From: a virus
Virus record (IMG/VR): IMGVR_UViG_3300021404_000022
Location: 1 to 43,810 of that record
Direction: 5' to 3' (one strand)
DNA: 43,810 bases
Made by a program: the position numbers and the translations under genes. The notes under the pieces are model-generated. The model made no database searches. It was given only the letters and a program-made list of their open reading frames with translations, and had not been told where the DNA came from. Below are positions 1-6,648 of this stretch, piece by piece (positions within the stretch are counted from its first letter, which is position 1; each line of letters starts with the position of its first letter).

Positions 1-1
1 G

Positions 2-97
2 GGCGCCGTCGTTCAATTTCAGATTACCCAGACTTTGCTTGCCGGAGGAATCGAGATCACGGTTGACGATCTATGGCTAGAATGGGATCAGCAATAA
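2..97 (+). CDS. C-terminal fragment of an unidentified protein (5'-truncated)
   Basis: The reading frame is open from the left edge and ends at TAA 95-97, leaving 31 residues ending EWDQQ. The hydrophobic/acidic alternation (GAVVQFQITQ, GGIEITVDD) suggests a beta-strand-rich end. It loosely resembles the end of the Ig-like protein at 933-1421, which has GAVIGAGGEAITVDW, so the two may be related phage proteins. The start lies outside the window and no function can be given. Its stop overlaps the end of the convergent HNH-like gene by 10 bp. Confidence 0.5.
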   Translation, partial: GAVVQFQITQTLLAGGIEITVDDLWLEWDQQ

Positions 98-441
98 GCT
101 TCAAATGTTTGGATGTGAGGGGCGTCTTTGAGAGAGATGAATCCCTGCGTGAACATTACGTGATGAGACCTGCACATCCAATGGACTTCCAGAGGTTTTG
201 AATAATCTTCGTGATGCGCCTCGATATTTTCAGTGCTTCTGCAGAATATGCAAGGGCCTTTTTTGATTATGCCGCGTTTGACATAGACATGAAGATAGGC
301 GCGGCAATTTGCTTTTTTTCTTTGCTCGGAAGTGAGAGAGTTTTTAGATCTCCATATCCGAGCATAGGTAGCATGGCACTCTTTACAATCTCTCTGACCG
401 GGCCTGACTTCATCGCCACAGAGACAAGAATTGGATCGCAT
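88..441 (-). CDS. Small HNH-type zinc-binding endonuclease-like protein
   Basis: This 117-residue protein has an N-terminal zinc knuckle (CLCGDE with CKEC around residues 7-22) and a C-terminal CIFC-x(n)-AHHEDY-x(n)-CRSHH core at about residues 64-94. That is the pattern of short phage HNH/His-Me finger proteins, in which the AHH histidines and the last HH pair hold metal or catalyse nicking. Proteins of this size are common beside phage accessory or packaging genes and are usually annotated as HNH endonucleases. The gene is leftward while its neighbours are rightward, as for a free-standing mobile or homing nuclease. Activity is inferred from the motif only. Confidence 0.75.
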   Translation of the reverse strand: MRSNSCLCGDEVRPGQRDCKECHATYARIWRSKNSLTSEQRKKANCRAYLHVYVKRGIIKKGPCIFCRSTENIEAHHEDYSKPLEVHWMCRSHHVMFTQGFISLKDAPHIQTFEAYC

Positions 442-503
442 AAGAAGCAGTATATGACGTGGAACACTACGTGGAACATTTAATTGTCTTGGGGAGCGCG
501 AAT

Positions 504-821
504 TTGAGCAAAAGAAAGCCGCGGGGCTGGCATCAACACAAGATCGACATATTCCATGGACGGGTCAAGGCTCCGCCGAGCGAGCCATCAACGTTTGAAA
601 AACTGATTACGGGGGCTGGAATATCGGAAGAGAATGCGATCGAGAGTCCTGTTGTTGTAGCGTGGATTCGCAGATATTACGTTCGGTATTTTGTTCCGGA
701 AGCGATCTTGGAGGCTCTCGGCCTCGAAGTTACGGACCAAATGATCGGGTTTCAAGGCGAGAAACAAGCACGTTGCGGGTTGGTCAGTCGAGGGCCAGGA
801 GTTTTGCAGAGCGATAGTTGA
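504..821 (+). CDS. Hypothetical protein, about 105 residues
   Basis: I do not recognise this protein. A TTG start at 504 is preferred because GGGGAG lies 7 bases upstream; an in-frame ATG at 459 would add 15 residues but has no clear ribosome site. The N-terminus is basic (LSKRKPRGWHQHK). The middle, IRRYYVRYFVPEAILEALGLEV, could form helices. It starts just upstream of, and divergent to, the HNH-like gene. No membrane segment or catalytic motif is visible. Confidence 0.5.
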   Translation: MSKRKPRGWHQHKIDIFHGRVKAPPSEPSTFEKLITGAGISEENAIESPVVVAWIRRYYVRYFVPEAILEALGLEVTDQMIGFQGEKQARCGLVSRGPGVLQSDS

Positions 822-825
822 AAAT

Positions 826-834
826 CGTAATACA
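826..834. promoter_or_regulatory. Near-palindrome CGTAATACA in a gene gap
   Basis: This is one mismatch from the TGTAWTACA palindrome found in several other intergenic gaps of this window. It lies between the gene ending at 821 and the Ig-like gene at 933. The sequence following it, AAGCTTTG, is also shared with the copy at 5250-5258 when that copy is read on the minus strand. A TATGAT -10-like box follows at 853-858. It may be an operator or promoter element; this is inference. Confidence 0.3.
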
Positions 835-932
835 AGCTTTGCACTTCTGGGTTATGATTCGGTTCAGACTTGTTCCCTGTAGTTTCCGCTTGTTTATCAG
901 GCATGGTCGCGGTCTCCTGTGGAGGGCAATTT

Positions 933-1421
933 ATGCACGATATTCTGGCGGCAAAGCTTTTTGAGATGTTGGAGCGCATCGAAGAACAGAACGAAGTTAA
1001 GATTCGATTGCTCCGTGATATTCGCCGCAACACAGCTTTTCCCTACCGCGTTCTGGGCGGCGTTATGACCCAGATTGGAGATCCCACCATGATTCCTATT
1101 CAGCCGGGTCAATCGCCCAAGTTCCAAGTCACTCCCACGTTTAGTGGGGCGCCCTTCGCTCTCGATGGCAGCAAGGCCGCTATCTCAACCTCTGACAGCG
1201 TCAACGCTCCGGCATCGATCGATCTCACCGACGATCCAACAGGCGCAACGTTTGTGTTGAACCTCACGGCAGGCGCCGTCATCGGCGCTGGCGGGGAGGC
1301 GATCACGGTTGATTGGTCGTACACCAATCTCGATGGCGTGGTAGCTCACGTAACTGGCACAGTGACCGAAGAGGGCATTGTGGACGACGTGACGGGTGGA
1401 ACCTTCGCACAGGTAGCTTAG
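933..1421 (+). CDS. Ig-like domain protein with N-terminal coiled coil
   Basis: The ATG at 933 is chosen because GGAGGG sits 6 bases upstream, giving 162 residues. Residues 1-35 form a charged amphipathic helix (LFEMLERIEEQNEVKIRLLRDIRRN) likely to oligomerise. The rest is a beta-rich domain with the pattern of bacterial/phage Ig-like folds: PGQSPKFQVTPTFSGAP, then ATFVLNLTAGAVIG, then ITVDWSYTNLDG, ending VTGTVTE. Similar small Ig-like proteins in phages are accessory decoration or adhesion proteins, but no virion location can be shown here. It is followed by a strong hairpin at 1432-1462. Confidence 0.55.
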   Translation: MHDILAAKLFEMLERIEEQNEVKIRLLRDIRRNTAFPYRVLGGVMTQIGDPTMIPIQPGQSPKFQVTPTFSGAPFALDGSKAAISTSDSVNAPASIDLTDDPTGATFVLNLTAGAVIGAGGEAITVDWSYTNLDGVVAHVTGTVTEEGIVDDVTGGTFAQVA

Positions 1422-1431
1422 GTTCGAAATC

Positions 1432-1462
1432 AACGGCGCCTGGGGCATACCTGGGCGCCGTT
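1432..1462 (+). terminator. Hairpin, probable terminator
   Basis: A perfect 9-bp inverted repeat, AACGGCGCC at 1432-1440 and GGCGCCGTT at 1454-1462, encloses a 13-base loop 11 bases after the stop of the Ig-like gene. The T tract after it is weak (GCACTTTG), so termination may be partial. Confidence 0.55.
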
Positions 1463-1548
1463 GCACTTTGTACTTACATCTGCAGTACGTTGGCCGATCA
1501 TGCAAGGGCAGTGTCCTGCAATTTGCAATACAAAATGGGGTACGAAAC

Positions 1549-1854
1549 ATGAGCGCGGATGGGTTGATCGATAGTTTGGCGGCTCTCAAGCGGAAACAAT
1601 GGTATCGCGGTCCAAGCTTGGAATCTCTCGATGAGAAAGGCCAAAGGCTTTATTTCCGTTCCGCGGATCTCGCGGCGAGACTCTGCCTAAACGGAGAGTC
1701 GTTAGCGCTGTTTGAGCAGGGACATCGCCAAGCTTCATGTATTTTGCTTCATGCTGAACGATACCTGGCAGACAGACTCGCTTACGAGTTGTCTCCCTGG
1801 CCGAAGGGCATGATCAAGTTTGAATCCTCAGACTCTTATGCTCTTCCTCGTTGA
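1549..1854 (+). CDS. Hypothetical protein, about 101 residues
   Basis: The ATG at 1549 follows a G-rich but poor ribosome site (ATGGGGTACGAAAC). The sequence has two predicted helical segments (LIDSLAALKRKQW and RLYFRSADLAARLCLNGESLALFEQGHR) and several hydrophilic loops. No membrane segment, zinc site or known motif is visible. It stands alone between the hairpin at 1432-1462 and a promoter at 1876-1903. The frame can be opened further upstream, but that part runs through non-coding-looking sequence. Confidence 0.45.
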   Translation: MSADGLIDSLAALKRKQWYRGPSLESLDEKGQRLYFRSADLAARLCLNGESLALFEQGHRQASCILLHAERYLADRLAYELSPWPKGMIKFESSDSYALPR

Positions 1855-1875
1855 ATTTCCACAATACATTTCCAG

Positions 1876-1903
1876 TTGACAAGAGGAAAGACAATGCTAG
1901 ACT
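1876..1903 (+). promoter_or_regulatory. Sigma70-type promoter
   Basis: A perfect -35 TTGACA (1876-1881), a 16-base spacer and a -10 TAGACT (1898-1903) preceded by TGC (extended -10) lie upstream of the tightly overlapping gene run 2003-4207. Transcription would start near 1910, leaving a leader of about 95 bases that contains the hairpin at 1960-1982. Confidence 0.65.
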
Positions 1904-1959
1904 GGGCTCTGAATCGATCTCCTTTCGGTTGGTTGGAAAACCCTGATGCGTAGCAGTTG

Positions 1960-1982
1960 AGCCCCGGTGCAATGCCGGGGCT
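1960..1982 (+). terminator. GC-rich leader hairpin (attenuator or terminator)
   Basis: AGCCCCGG (1960-1967) pairs perfectly with CCGGGGCT (1975-1982) around a 7-base loop and is followed by TTTGCTGTGTTT. Because it lies between the promoter at 1876-1903 and the first gene at 2003, it could attenuate that promoter as well as end any transcript from upstream. Confidence 0.5.
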
Positions 1983-2002
1983 TTGCTGTGTTTGGAGGCA
2001 AA

Positions 2003-2197
2003 TTGAAAGTGCGTGGCTATACCGAGAAGCAGATTGAGAAAGCTAAAGAGCAGAACCTCAGCCTCTTCAAATGGGAGATGGACAAGCGGTTTGTGGCTGA
2101 TCCCAACGATCAATGCAAGATCACAATAACCGGAACGATGACGGCTGACAAGGCTAGCAGGATCTTTAGGATCATTCAGGAACAGGAGGCTAGATGA
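2003..2197 (+). CDS. Hypothetical small protein, 64 residues
   Basis: The start is TTG 2003 or GTG 2009, placed by GGAGG at 1994-1998. The protein is charged, with helix YTEKQIEKAKEQNLSLFKWEMDKRF followed by a short beta segment (CKITITGTMTADKASRIFRII). It is unrecognised. It overlaps the next gene by the ATGA junction, so the two are probably translationally coupled as the first genes of the 2003-4207 operon. Confidence 0.5.
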   Translation: MKVRGYTEKQIEKAKEQNLSLFKWEMDKRFVADPNDQCKITITGTMTADKASRIFRIIQEQEAR

Positions 2198-2379
2198 CTA
2201 TTGAGGAAGAAGAAGAATGCAAGATCGGCATCCACTGCATCCTGAAGCATATTCAGCATATGGAACGAGACGGATTGCCGAATTCGCTCGGACACTTGCG
2301 ACAAATCGAGCAGGATGCGAGGGCCTTGGAAAATCTAATAATCATGGGTGAGCCAGCTACACAACCTGTGCATCTTTGA
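2194..2379 (+). CDS. Hypothetical small acidic protein, 61 residues
   Basis: It starts at the ATGA overlap with the previous stop. The N-terminus is strongly acidic (MTIEEEEEC) and the rest is helical with several His residues (HCILKHIQHMERD). No motif is recognised. It is supported by coupling and by its compact position in the operon. Confidence 0.5.
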   Translation: MTIEEEEECKIGIHCILKHIQHMERDGLPNSLGHLRQIEQDARALENLIIMGEPATQPVHL

Positions 2380-2397
2380 CTGGAATTGAGAGGCCCA

Positions 2398-2769
2398 ATG
2401 CTTCTGGTAAGAACAACGCTGGAAAAGAGTGCGGTTCACGGTCTTGGGATTTTCGCCGCCGAGTTTATTCCGAAGGGTACGAGAGTTTGGGAATACCTAG
2501 AGGGTTTCGACCATCGAGTTTCAGTGGAATTTGTTGATGCTCTTCCAGAACCCGCACGGTCTACTCTACGGCACTACTCCGCGCTTTGGGGAGGTGGATA
2601 TGTAGTCTCTGCAGATGATGCCCGTTTCTTGAATCATTCTGATACGCCGAACTTGAAGACTTTTGCCGATCCAGATATTGATGTGGCAATTCGGGATATC
2701 GAAATCGGCGAGGAGTTGTTAGAGAACTACCATGAGTTTGATGAAGCAGATAAGGGTATTGAGGATTGA
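2398..2769 (+). CDS. SET-domain protein (putative protein-lysine methyltransferase)
   Basis: The ATG at 2398 has GAGAGG 4 bases upstream and gives 123 residues, the size of a bare SET domain. The hallmark motifs are in order: GLGIFAAEFIPKGTRV at about 15-30 (S-adenosylmethionine-binding GxGxxA region), RFLNHSDTPN at 76-85 (canonical NHSxxPN, forming the SET pseudoknot with the cofactor) and GEELLENY at 104-111 (canonical GEELxxDY, with N in place of D and the catalytic Tyr kept). SET proteins transfer a methyl group to lysine side chains. Free-standing SET domains occur in bacteria and phages, where the substrate is usually unknown. The AWS and post-SET cysteine motifs of eukaryotic enzymes are absent. 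It sits in an accessory operon; a role in modifying host proteins is inference. Confidence 0.8.
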   Translation: MLLVRTTLEKSAVHGLGIFAAEFIPKGTRVWEYLEGFDHRVSVEFVDALPEPARSTLRHYSALWGGGYVVSADDARFLNHSDTPNLKTFADPDIDVAIRDIEIGEELLENYHEFDEADKGIED

Positions 2770-2771
2770 CA

Positions 2772-3041
2772 ATGACCGATCAAATCAAGGGTGCTGGCGG
2801 GGTAGAGAGATGCGAACAGTGCGGAGAGGGAATATGCACTGGCGAGCACCGATTGACTATTGCCGCGCTGCTAGAAGTGGTGAAGGCGTATAGGCACCAA
2901 CACGACGTGAAGTTAGATTGCAATCTGCAAACTTATGGCATAAATGTCGGTGACCATCTGCCTCGAATCGAGGAAATCGACGACGGGCGCTGTGAATTAT
3001 GCCGACGCGCAGACCAATTGCTGAAGGAGGTAGAGGGGTGA
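2772..3041 (+). CDS. Putative zinc-ribbon small protein
   Basis: The 89-residue product has two CxxC pairs, ERCEQCGEGIC near the N-terminus and GRCELCRR near the C-terminus, separated by a helix (IAALLEVVKAYRHQ). The spacing would allow one zinc site to be made from both ends. ATG 2772 directly follows the SET gene, with GAGG upstream. The function is unknown. Confidence 0.5.
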   Translation: MTDQIKGAGGVERCEQCGEGICTGEHRLTIAALLEVVKAYRHQHDVKLDCNLQTYGINVGDHLPRIEEIDDGRCELCRRADQLLKEVEG

Positions 3042-3229
3042 GCAACGACACAAAGCTTTGGGATGTATGGCAACGCTCTGTCATTGTTTGCGCCAACTGT
3101 ATAGAGTCTCAGGCTGATAACAAGATAGAAAACGAGCTACGCGGCGGGATTGTCATGACGAAGAAACCTGCACGTAAAGTCGAACCCGCTCCTTGGATTA
3201 TGGTTCTCACGGAGGAAGAAGATGACTGA
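3038..3229 (+). CDS. Hypothetical small protein, 63 residues
   Basis: GTG 3038 overlaps the previous stop (GTGA) and has AAGGAGG upstream. The sequence has one CANC pair (VIVCANCIES) and an acidic tail (LTEEEDD). It is unrecognised; overlaps with both neighbours support it as a coupled gene. Confidence 0.45.
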   Translation: MSNDTKLWDVWQRSVIVCANCIESQADNKIENELRGGIVMTKKPARKVEPAPWIMVLTEEEDD

Positions 3230-3770
3230 AGCGACTGATAGCACAAAGGCACCGATCTCGGAATCGTTCGACGTTTTGTTCGAGCGCATCGCCGCTCTGG
3301 AGGCTGAGCGGGACGTAGCGCAGAATGATCCAAACCTCAAAGATTGCTCTCCTGCTGTGTTAAAAGCAATCATTGCATTTCACAAGAAGCGGACAGAGTT
3401 GCTACGTGCAGAGAATACTGCGCTGAAGGGAAAGTACGACGAAACCGTAGGCGTAATGAGGGCAGAGGGTAACAGGCTACGACAGGAAATTCTTCGAATT
3501 GAAAATGAACTGCGCAAGTTAGAAGACGCCGAGGAATACGGCAATGAAATGGAAAGACGTTGGGATGCTGCCGAGAAACATCAAGCCGAGCTAGACGTTG
3601 TGATTACTAATATGCTAGCCATGATTGAGCGGCTGAAGGCTCCCGTGAGCGATGCGGAGAAAAAAGCCATCGCATTCAGATTTGGCGGAGGAAGCGTGGC
3701 AAATGAATTTGACCGGATCATCGCCGCCCGTCCCTCCACACCCAAAAGTGCCGCAAAGGAGAATGAGTAA
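3222..3770 (+). CDS. Coiled-coil protein
   Basis: The 182-residue protein is dominated by a long charged helix (about residues 20-140) with heptad-like spacing in ERIAALEAERD, ENTALKGKYDE and IENELRKLEDAEEYGNEMERRWDAAEKHQAELD. It ends in a low-complexity basic/acidic tail (STPKSAAKENE). It overlaps the previous gene by 8 bases and the next by one (TAATG), so it belongs to the same operon. Such proteins in phages may be scaffolding-like or host-binding factors; I cannot assign a role. Confidence 0.6.
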   Translation: MTEATDSTKAPISESFDVLFERIAALEAERDVAQNDPNLKDCSPAVLKAIIAFHKKRTELLRAENTALKGKYDETVGVMRAEGNRLRQEILRIENELRKLEDAEEYGNEMERRWDAAEKHQAELDVVITNMLAMIERLKAPVSDAEKKAIAFRFGGGSVANEFDRIIAARPSTPKSAAKENE

Positions 3771-4207
3771 TGAACAAATTAAAACCTTGTCCTTTTTGCG
3801 GCAGTGAGGCAAGGTGGGCGACAACTCATGCCGAAAGCGATTGGGAAATTCAATGTTCCAATAGCGACTGCCTGTTGCTTGTATACGGTCAAGGTCAAAC
3901 AGGCGAGGAAACTGTGGCGGCATGGAATAAGCGTGTTCCCGATCCTGACGTTCTACAAAAAGTGGCATTTCAGGCCCAACAAATGGCCGAGGAAATGGCG
4001 CGGAAAATTAAGAGGAGTCAGATGAGTGAAATACCAAGCACACGATGCAGACGATGTGGCCATCTATCTGACTGGCATCGTCTCGATGACTCGAAGAATG
4101 AAGGTCCAACTGATCTAAATGCTAAGTTTCGTTGCATTGGCTATGACTGCGAAGCACCTGGTCCGCCAGTTAAGAATGGCTGCGATTGTCCTAATTTCGT
4201 TAAATAA
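3770..4207 (+). CDS. Lar-like restriction-alleviation domain with a second zinc ribbon
   Basis: Residues 1-55 fit the Lar_restr_allev pattern: LKPCPFCGSEA, a central CSNSDC, then ETVAAWNKR. Classical Lar of Rac prophage alleviates type I restriction. Many phages carry this short zinc fold with unproven function. Residues 90-145 add a second four-cysteine module (TRCRRCGHLSDWH, FRCIGYDC and CDCPNF), so this is longer than the usual 60-70-residue family member. It is the last gene of the tightly overlapped operon. Confidence 0.6.
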   Translation: MNKLKPCPFCGSEARWATTHAESDWEIQCSNSDCLLLVYGQGQTGEETVAAWNKRVPDPDVLQKVAFQAQQMAEEMARKIKRSQMSEIPSTRCRRCGHLSDWHRLDDSKNEGPTDLNAKFRCIGYDCEAPGPPVKNGCDCPNFVK

Positions 4208-4246
4208 AAGTGCCGCATCGCCAGATAACGAAAGGGAGAGGCATCC

Positions 4247-4729
4247 TTGAGAATCATCTTCCTCGATTTTGATGGTCCGATCATTCCGATTCAGTCGCAC
4301 GAAACGCGCCGGGCTCCGATGGAGAAAGCCTGGCCGCCTTGTATTACAGCATTGAATCGGATCACGGCCGAGACCGGCGCCAAGATCGTAGTTAGCTCTT
4401 CCTGGCGTGGAGGCGGTCTGAGAGAAATGCAGCACCTTTTGAAAGCTTGGGGTGTAACCGGGGATGTGATCGCCGTCACGCCGTATTGCTATGTTCAGAA
4501 GCATGGCTACAACCATGCCGTTCAGCGCGGAATCGAGATCCAAGCATACTTAGATCTGACTCGAAACGTTGAAAGCTTTGTCATACTGGATGACGATCGG
4601 GACATGGTTCACCTGATGCCTTTCCTAATTCAAACTCCCTTCGAAGTCGGCTTGACGGAGGCGGACGCAGATCGAGCTATCGGGATGTTGAGAACCCGAA
4701 ACTGGCCATTGATCACTGCAGAAGCTTAA
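4247..4729 (+). CDS. HAD-like hydrolase/phosphatase-type protein
   Basis: The 160-residue product begins with the HAD nucleophile motif FLDFDGPI (about residues 5-12). It continues with VVSSSWRGGG near 49-58 (motif II Ser and Arg) and FVILDDDRDM near 111-120 (motif IV acidic pair), ending with VGLTEADADRAI. This is the arrangement of the small HAD domain family found in Swiss-army-knife RNA-repair proteins and phages. It probably hydrolyses a phosphate ester and may act as a nucleic-acid end phosphatase; the substrate is not visible. The start is TTG 4247 with GGGAGAGG upstream. Its 3' end overlaps the convergent small gene at 4713-4874. Confidence 0.7.
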   Translation: MRIIFLDFDGPIIPIQSHETRRAPMEKAWPPCITALNRITAETGAKIVVSSSWRGGGLREMQHLLKAWGVTGDVIAVTPYCYVQKHGYNHAVQRGIEIQAYLDLTRNVESFVILDDDRDMVHLMPFLIQTPFEVGLTEADADRAIGMLRTRNWPLITAEA

Positions 4730-4874
4730 AAGCGTTTTCGGGAAGTTGCAGGAGAAAGATCCACGTTCCCACGAGATAGGCCAGGCGCCCCAACTCGGCA
4801 GCCCTTGGATTTGAAGCCTTGTGATAGGCAATCCCCCCGATTACAGCAATCAGCCCACTTGCCAGGATAATCAT
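4713..4874 (-). CDS. Small membrane protein, 53 residues
   Basis: ATG at 4874 is placed by GAGG 7 bases upstream on the minus strand. Two hydrophobic stretches, MIILASGLIAVIGGIAYH and GRLAYLVGTWIFLLQL, predict a two-pass inner-membrane protein. Small two-pass proteins are common among phage holin-like and superinfection-exclusion proteins, but nothing specific identifies this one. It is the second of two leftward mini-genes. Confidence 0.55.
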   Translation of the reverse strand: MIILASGLIAVIGGIAYHKASNPRAAELGRLAYLVGTWIFLLQLPENAFKLLQ

Positions 4875-4941
4875 TGAATCAACCTCGCGACCATCATAGA
4901 CTTTGGATGCGAAATAAGCGTAATACAATTCAAGCGAAATT

Positions 4942-4964
4942 CGGCGAGGGGCTTCCCCTCGCCG
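4942..4964 (-). terminator. Strong hairpin between two leftward mini-genes
   Basis: CGGCGAGGGG (4942-4951) and CCCCTCGCCG (4955-4964) form a perfect 10-bp stem with a 3-base loop just after the stop of the gene 4973-5146. On the minus strand it is followed by AATTTCGCTT, so it is a plausible intrinsic terminator with a weak T tract. Confidence 0.55.
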
Positions 4965-4972
4965 CGATGGGG

Positions 4973-5146
4973 TCAGTTGATTATGTGGCCAAAGACTCTC
5001 CATCCGAGTATTCCGACCAAAAGCCAGAGCACTAGATAGGCTCCCGCGCGGCGATACCAAAGCGGCTGTCCGGTTTCATAGTTTGACCAGACGCCAAATA
5101 GGATAGCGATCACGTAGATCGTCCAAAACAGATTTCCAAGTGGCAT
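4973..5146 (-). CDS. Small membrane protein, 57 residues
   Basis: The gene reads ATG 5146 to TGA 4973, with GAGG 6-7 bases upstream on the minus strand. The protein starts MPLGNLFWTIYVIAILFGVW, a first membrane helix. A positively charged loop (WYRRAGA) and a second helix (YLVLWLLVGILGW) follow, with the tail VFGHIIN. The inside-positive loop suggests both ends face the periplasm. The function is unknown; small phage holins, antiholins and exclusion proteins look like this. Confidence 0.6.
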   Translation of the reverse strand: MPLGNLFWTIYVIAILFGVWSNYETGQPLWYRRAGAYLVLWLLVGILGWRVFGHIIN

Positions 5147-5464
5147 GGGACACCTCGCAATTGATGAGATGCGCTCGTCCCTATCGGAGTCTGAGCAATT
5201 CTGACCACTAGCCTGGACTGGTTAAGACTGGCGAAAAGATGTCAAAGCTTGTAATACATTTCCCGCTTTTAGTGTATTACTGCCAAATTTCCTATTGCAA
5301 TAATGATTTTTCCGTGTGCTATATTGAACACGTCAAAGCAACAAGACTGAAACCGGCTAGGACCATTTCCCTTCAGGGACGAAGCAGGCCGGGCAGACCG
5401 CGATAAGGTCTCTGCAAGCAGCGCCTATAAGCACACGTGTCTCAACTCATACATCGGAGTCATT
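5147..5464. promoter_or_regulatory. Divergent regulatory gap with TGTAWTACA palindromes
   Basis: This 318-bp gene-free gap separates the leftward mini-genes from the rightward packaging region. It holds the palindrome TGTAATACA (5250-5258), a near copy TGTATTACT (5273-5281), a minus-strand TTGACA (5241-5246) and the rightward promoter at 5295-5325. The rest is an untranslated leader (5326-5464). The arrangement looks like a switch region for divergent transcription, but no repressor gene is visible nearby. Confidence 0.5.
5295..5325 (+). promoter_or_regulatory. Extended -10 promoter for the packaging operon
   Basis: TATATT (5320-5325) is preceded by TGC, an extended -10, and TTGCAA (5295-5300) is a weak -35 at a long 19-base spacing. 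Transcription would run into a leader of about 140 bases before the first gene at 5465. The leader has a hairpin around 5395-5419 (GCAGACC and GGTCTCTGC). Confidence 0.5.
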
Positions 5465-5788
5465 TTGGCTTGGTTTAGTGTTCAACTCCAGTTGCATGAC
5501 AGGACGCTCTCCCGTTGGATCTCTCCGCGGGAAGCGCAGCAAAAGATAGAGAGCGGCGAAGCTATCAAAGTCCCTCGCAAAGCTCACCAGCCATTCGCAA
5601 TTATCCGCCTCAAAAAGCCAGTAGACCCTTCCAAGTCCCCCGACTCGCCTTGCTCAATCACTTGCACCGATATGCTAGTGAATGCAGGCGTAATCGAGCG
5701 CTCCCGTTTCCGCGTGGAGTTGCTCCACGCGAAGATCGACCATTTCAAACCGTTTCCAATTCCCATTGTCGAAGCGGTGATTGAGTGA
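5465..5788 (+). CDS. Hypothetical protein, 107 residues
   Basis: The start is TTG 5465 with CGGAGT upstream. The protein is beta-rich with a basic middle, WISPREAQQKIESGEAIKVPRKAHQPFAIIRLKKP, and one Cys pair (CSITC). It is unrecognised. Lying just ahead of the terminase genes, it could be a small DNA-binding or packaging accessory protein, but that is guesswork from position. It overlaps the next gene by the GTGA junction. Confidence 0.5.
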   Translation: MAWFSVQLQLHDRTLSRWISPREAQQKIESGEAIKVPRKAHQPFAIIRLKKPVDPSKSPDSPCSITCTDMLVNAGVIERSRFRVELLHAKIDHFKPFPIPIVEAVIE

Positions 5789-6054
5789 GCGTCTTCGAAG
5801 CTGGCGATTCCAGACAACTCATGAAGTGCAGAGGTTGTCATCAAACGCTCTGCCTACCTTCTCGACTGGTAGGGAAGCCGCTCTCGGCGGCCCTTTGGGT
5901 CGAGAAGGCGGAAGAGAATCACGCCGATTGCTTCGCTTTCGTCACTCCGCAAGCCGCGCAACGCGATCGCAGGTTCCGAACCGCGGTGCATTTCGCGAAT
6001 CTCATGGAGCGCAAACTTGCGTTGAGGAAACCACAACTTCAGACTGCGCAATAA
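5785..6054 (+). CDS. Hypothetical protein with a CxxC knuckle
   Basis: GTG 5785 overlaps the previous stop. The 89-residue product has MKCRGCHQTLCLPSRL near the N-terminus, possibly a zinc knuckle, and a basic C-terminal half. A competing longer frame (5781-6161) covers the same DNA but has shadow-like composition. I chose this frame because of the coupled start and the cysteine motif, with moderate certainty. Confidence 0.4.
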   Translation: MSVFEAGDSRQLMKCRGCHQTLCLPSRLVGKPLSAALWVEKAEENHADCFAFVTPQAAQRDRRFRTAVHFANLMERKLALRKPQLQTAQ

Positions 6055-6119
6055 TCATTGTTCCGGACCGGCAACACAAAAACCACGATTGCACAACAGG
6101 ACTCACGGAGAGCATTGCC

Positions 6120-6148
6120 GGTAACCAGTTGATGACGAAAAGGTTACC
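6120..6148. repeat. Inverted repeat upstream of the small terminase gene
   Basis: GGTAACC (6120-6126) and GGTTACC (6142-6148) form a 7-bp inverted repeat with a 15-base gap ending 5 bases before the small terminase start. It could be a hairpin affecting translation or a binding site for the small terminase; neither is shown. Confidence 0.35.
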
Positions 6149-6153
6149 AGCCA

Positions 6154-6648
6154 ATGTCTAAACGGCCCAAGCGCTCAAAGAAAAAGGATTTCGAGTTTTT
6201 CCTCTCTCTTGCTGTGGGCGATAGTGTGTCGTTGGCTTGTCAACGGGCTCAGTATGCACGGCGGACAGTGTATGAGTGGCGCAAGGAAGACGCAGAGTTC
6301 GCAGCCAGGTGGGACTCGGCCGTTGAAGAGGGAACGGATTCGCTGATTGATGAAGCCAGGCGCCGGGCAACAAAGGGGACGCTCCGGCCGGTGTACTACA
6401 AGGGCAAGCCGGTAGGCGGGATTCGCGAGTTCTCCGATTCCCTGCTTATGTTCTTGATTAAGGCGAAACGGACGGAGTATCGAGATAGGTTCCCACAACC
6501 GCCGAGCGAAGACGGGCTCAACGAACAACTGCAGCTTCTCGCCGCTGCGCTCAATGCCGGGCCGGTCGAAGGCGAAGAGATCGAAGGTCAGACGATCGAG
6601 GGGAAGTTCTTAGAGGCTGGCGAGAAGACGGATGAGCCGAAGCCATGA
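6154..6648 (+). CDS. terS: Terminase small subunit
   Basis: The 164-residue protein begins with a basic stretch (MSKRPKRSKKKDF). A helix-turn-helix follows that is typical of small terminases: FFLSLAVGDSVSLACQRAQYARRTVYEWRKEDAEFAARWDSA at about residues 14-55, then a helical oligomerisation region (IDEARRRATKG) and the conserved segment SDSLLMFLIKAKRTEYRDRF. Small terminases bind the packaging start site and recruit the large subunit to the procapsid portal. The end overlaps the large-subunit start by 4 bases (ATGA), as is usual for this pair. The C-terminal tail is acidic and low-complexity. Confidence 0.85.
   Translation: MSKRPKRSKKKDFEFFLSLAVGDSVSLACQRAQYARRTVYEWRKEDAEFAARWDSAVEEGTDSLIDEARRRATKGTLRPVYYKGKPVGGIREFSDSLLMFLIKAKRTEYRDRFPQPPSEDGLNEQLQLLAAALNAGPVEGEEIEGQTIEGKFLEAGEKTDEPKP

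Noticed and set aside
5781-6161. Alternative 126-residue ORF before the terminase
   Set aside because: It shares DNA with the coupled frame at 5785-6054. Its arginine-rich, repeat-free sequence looks like a shadow frame.
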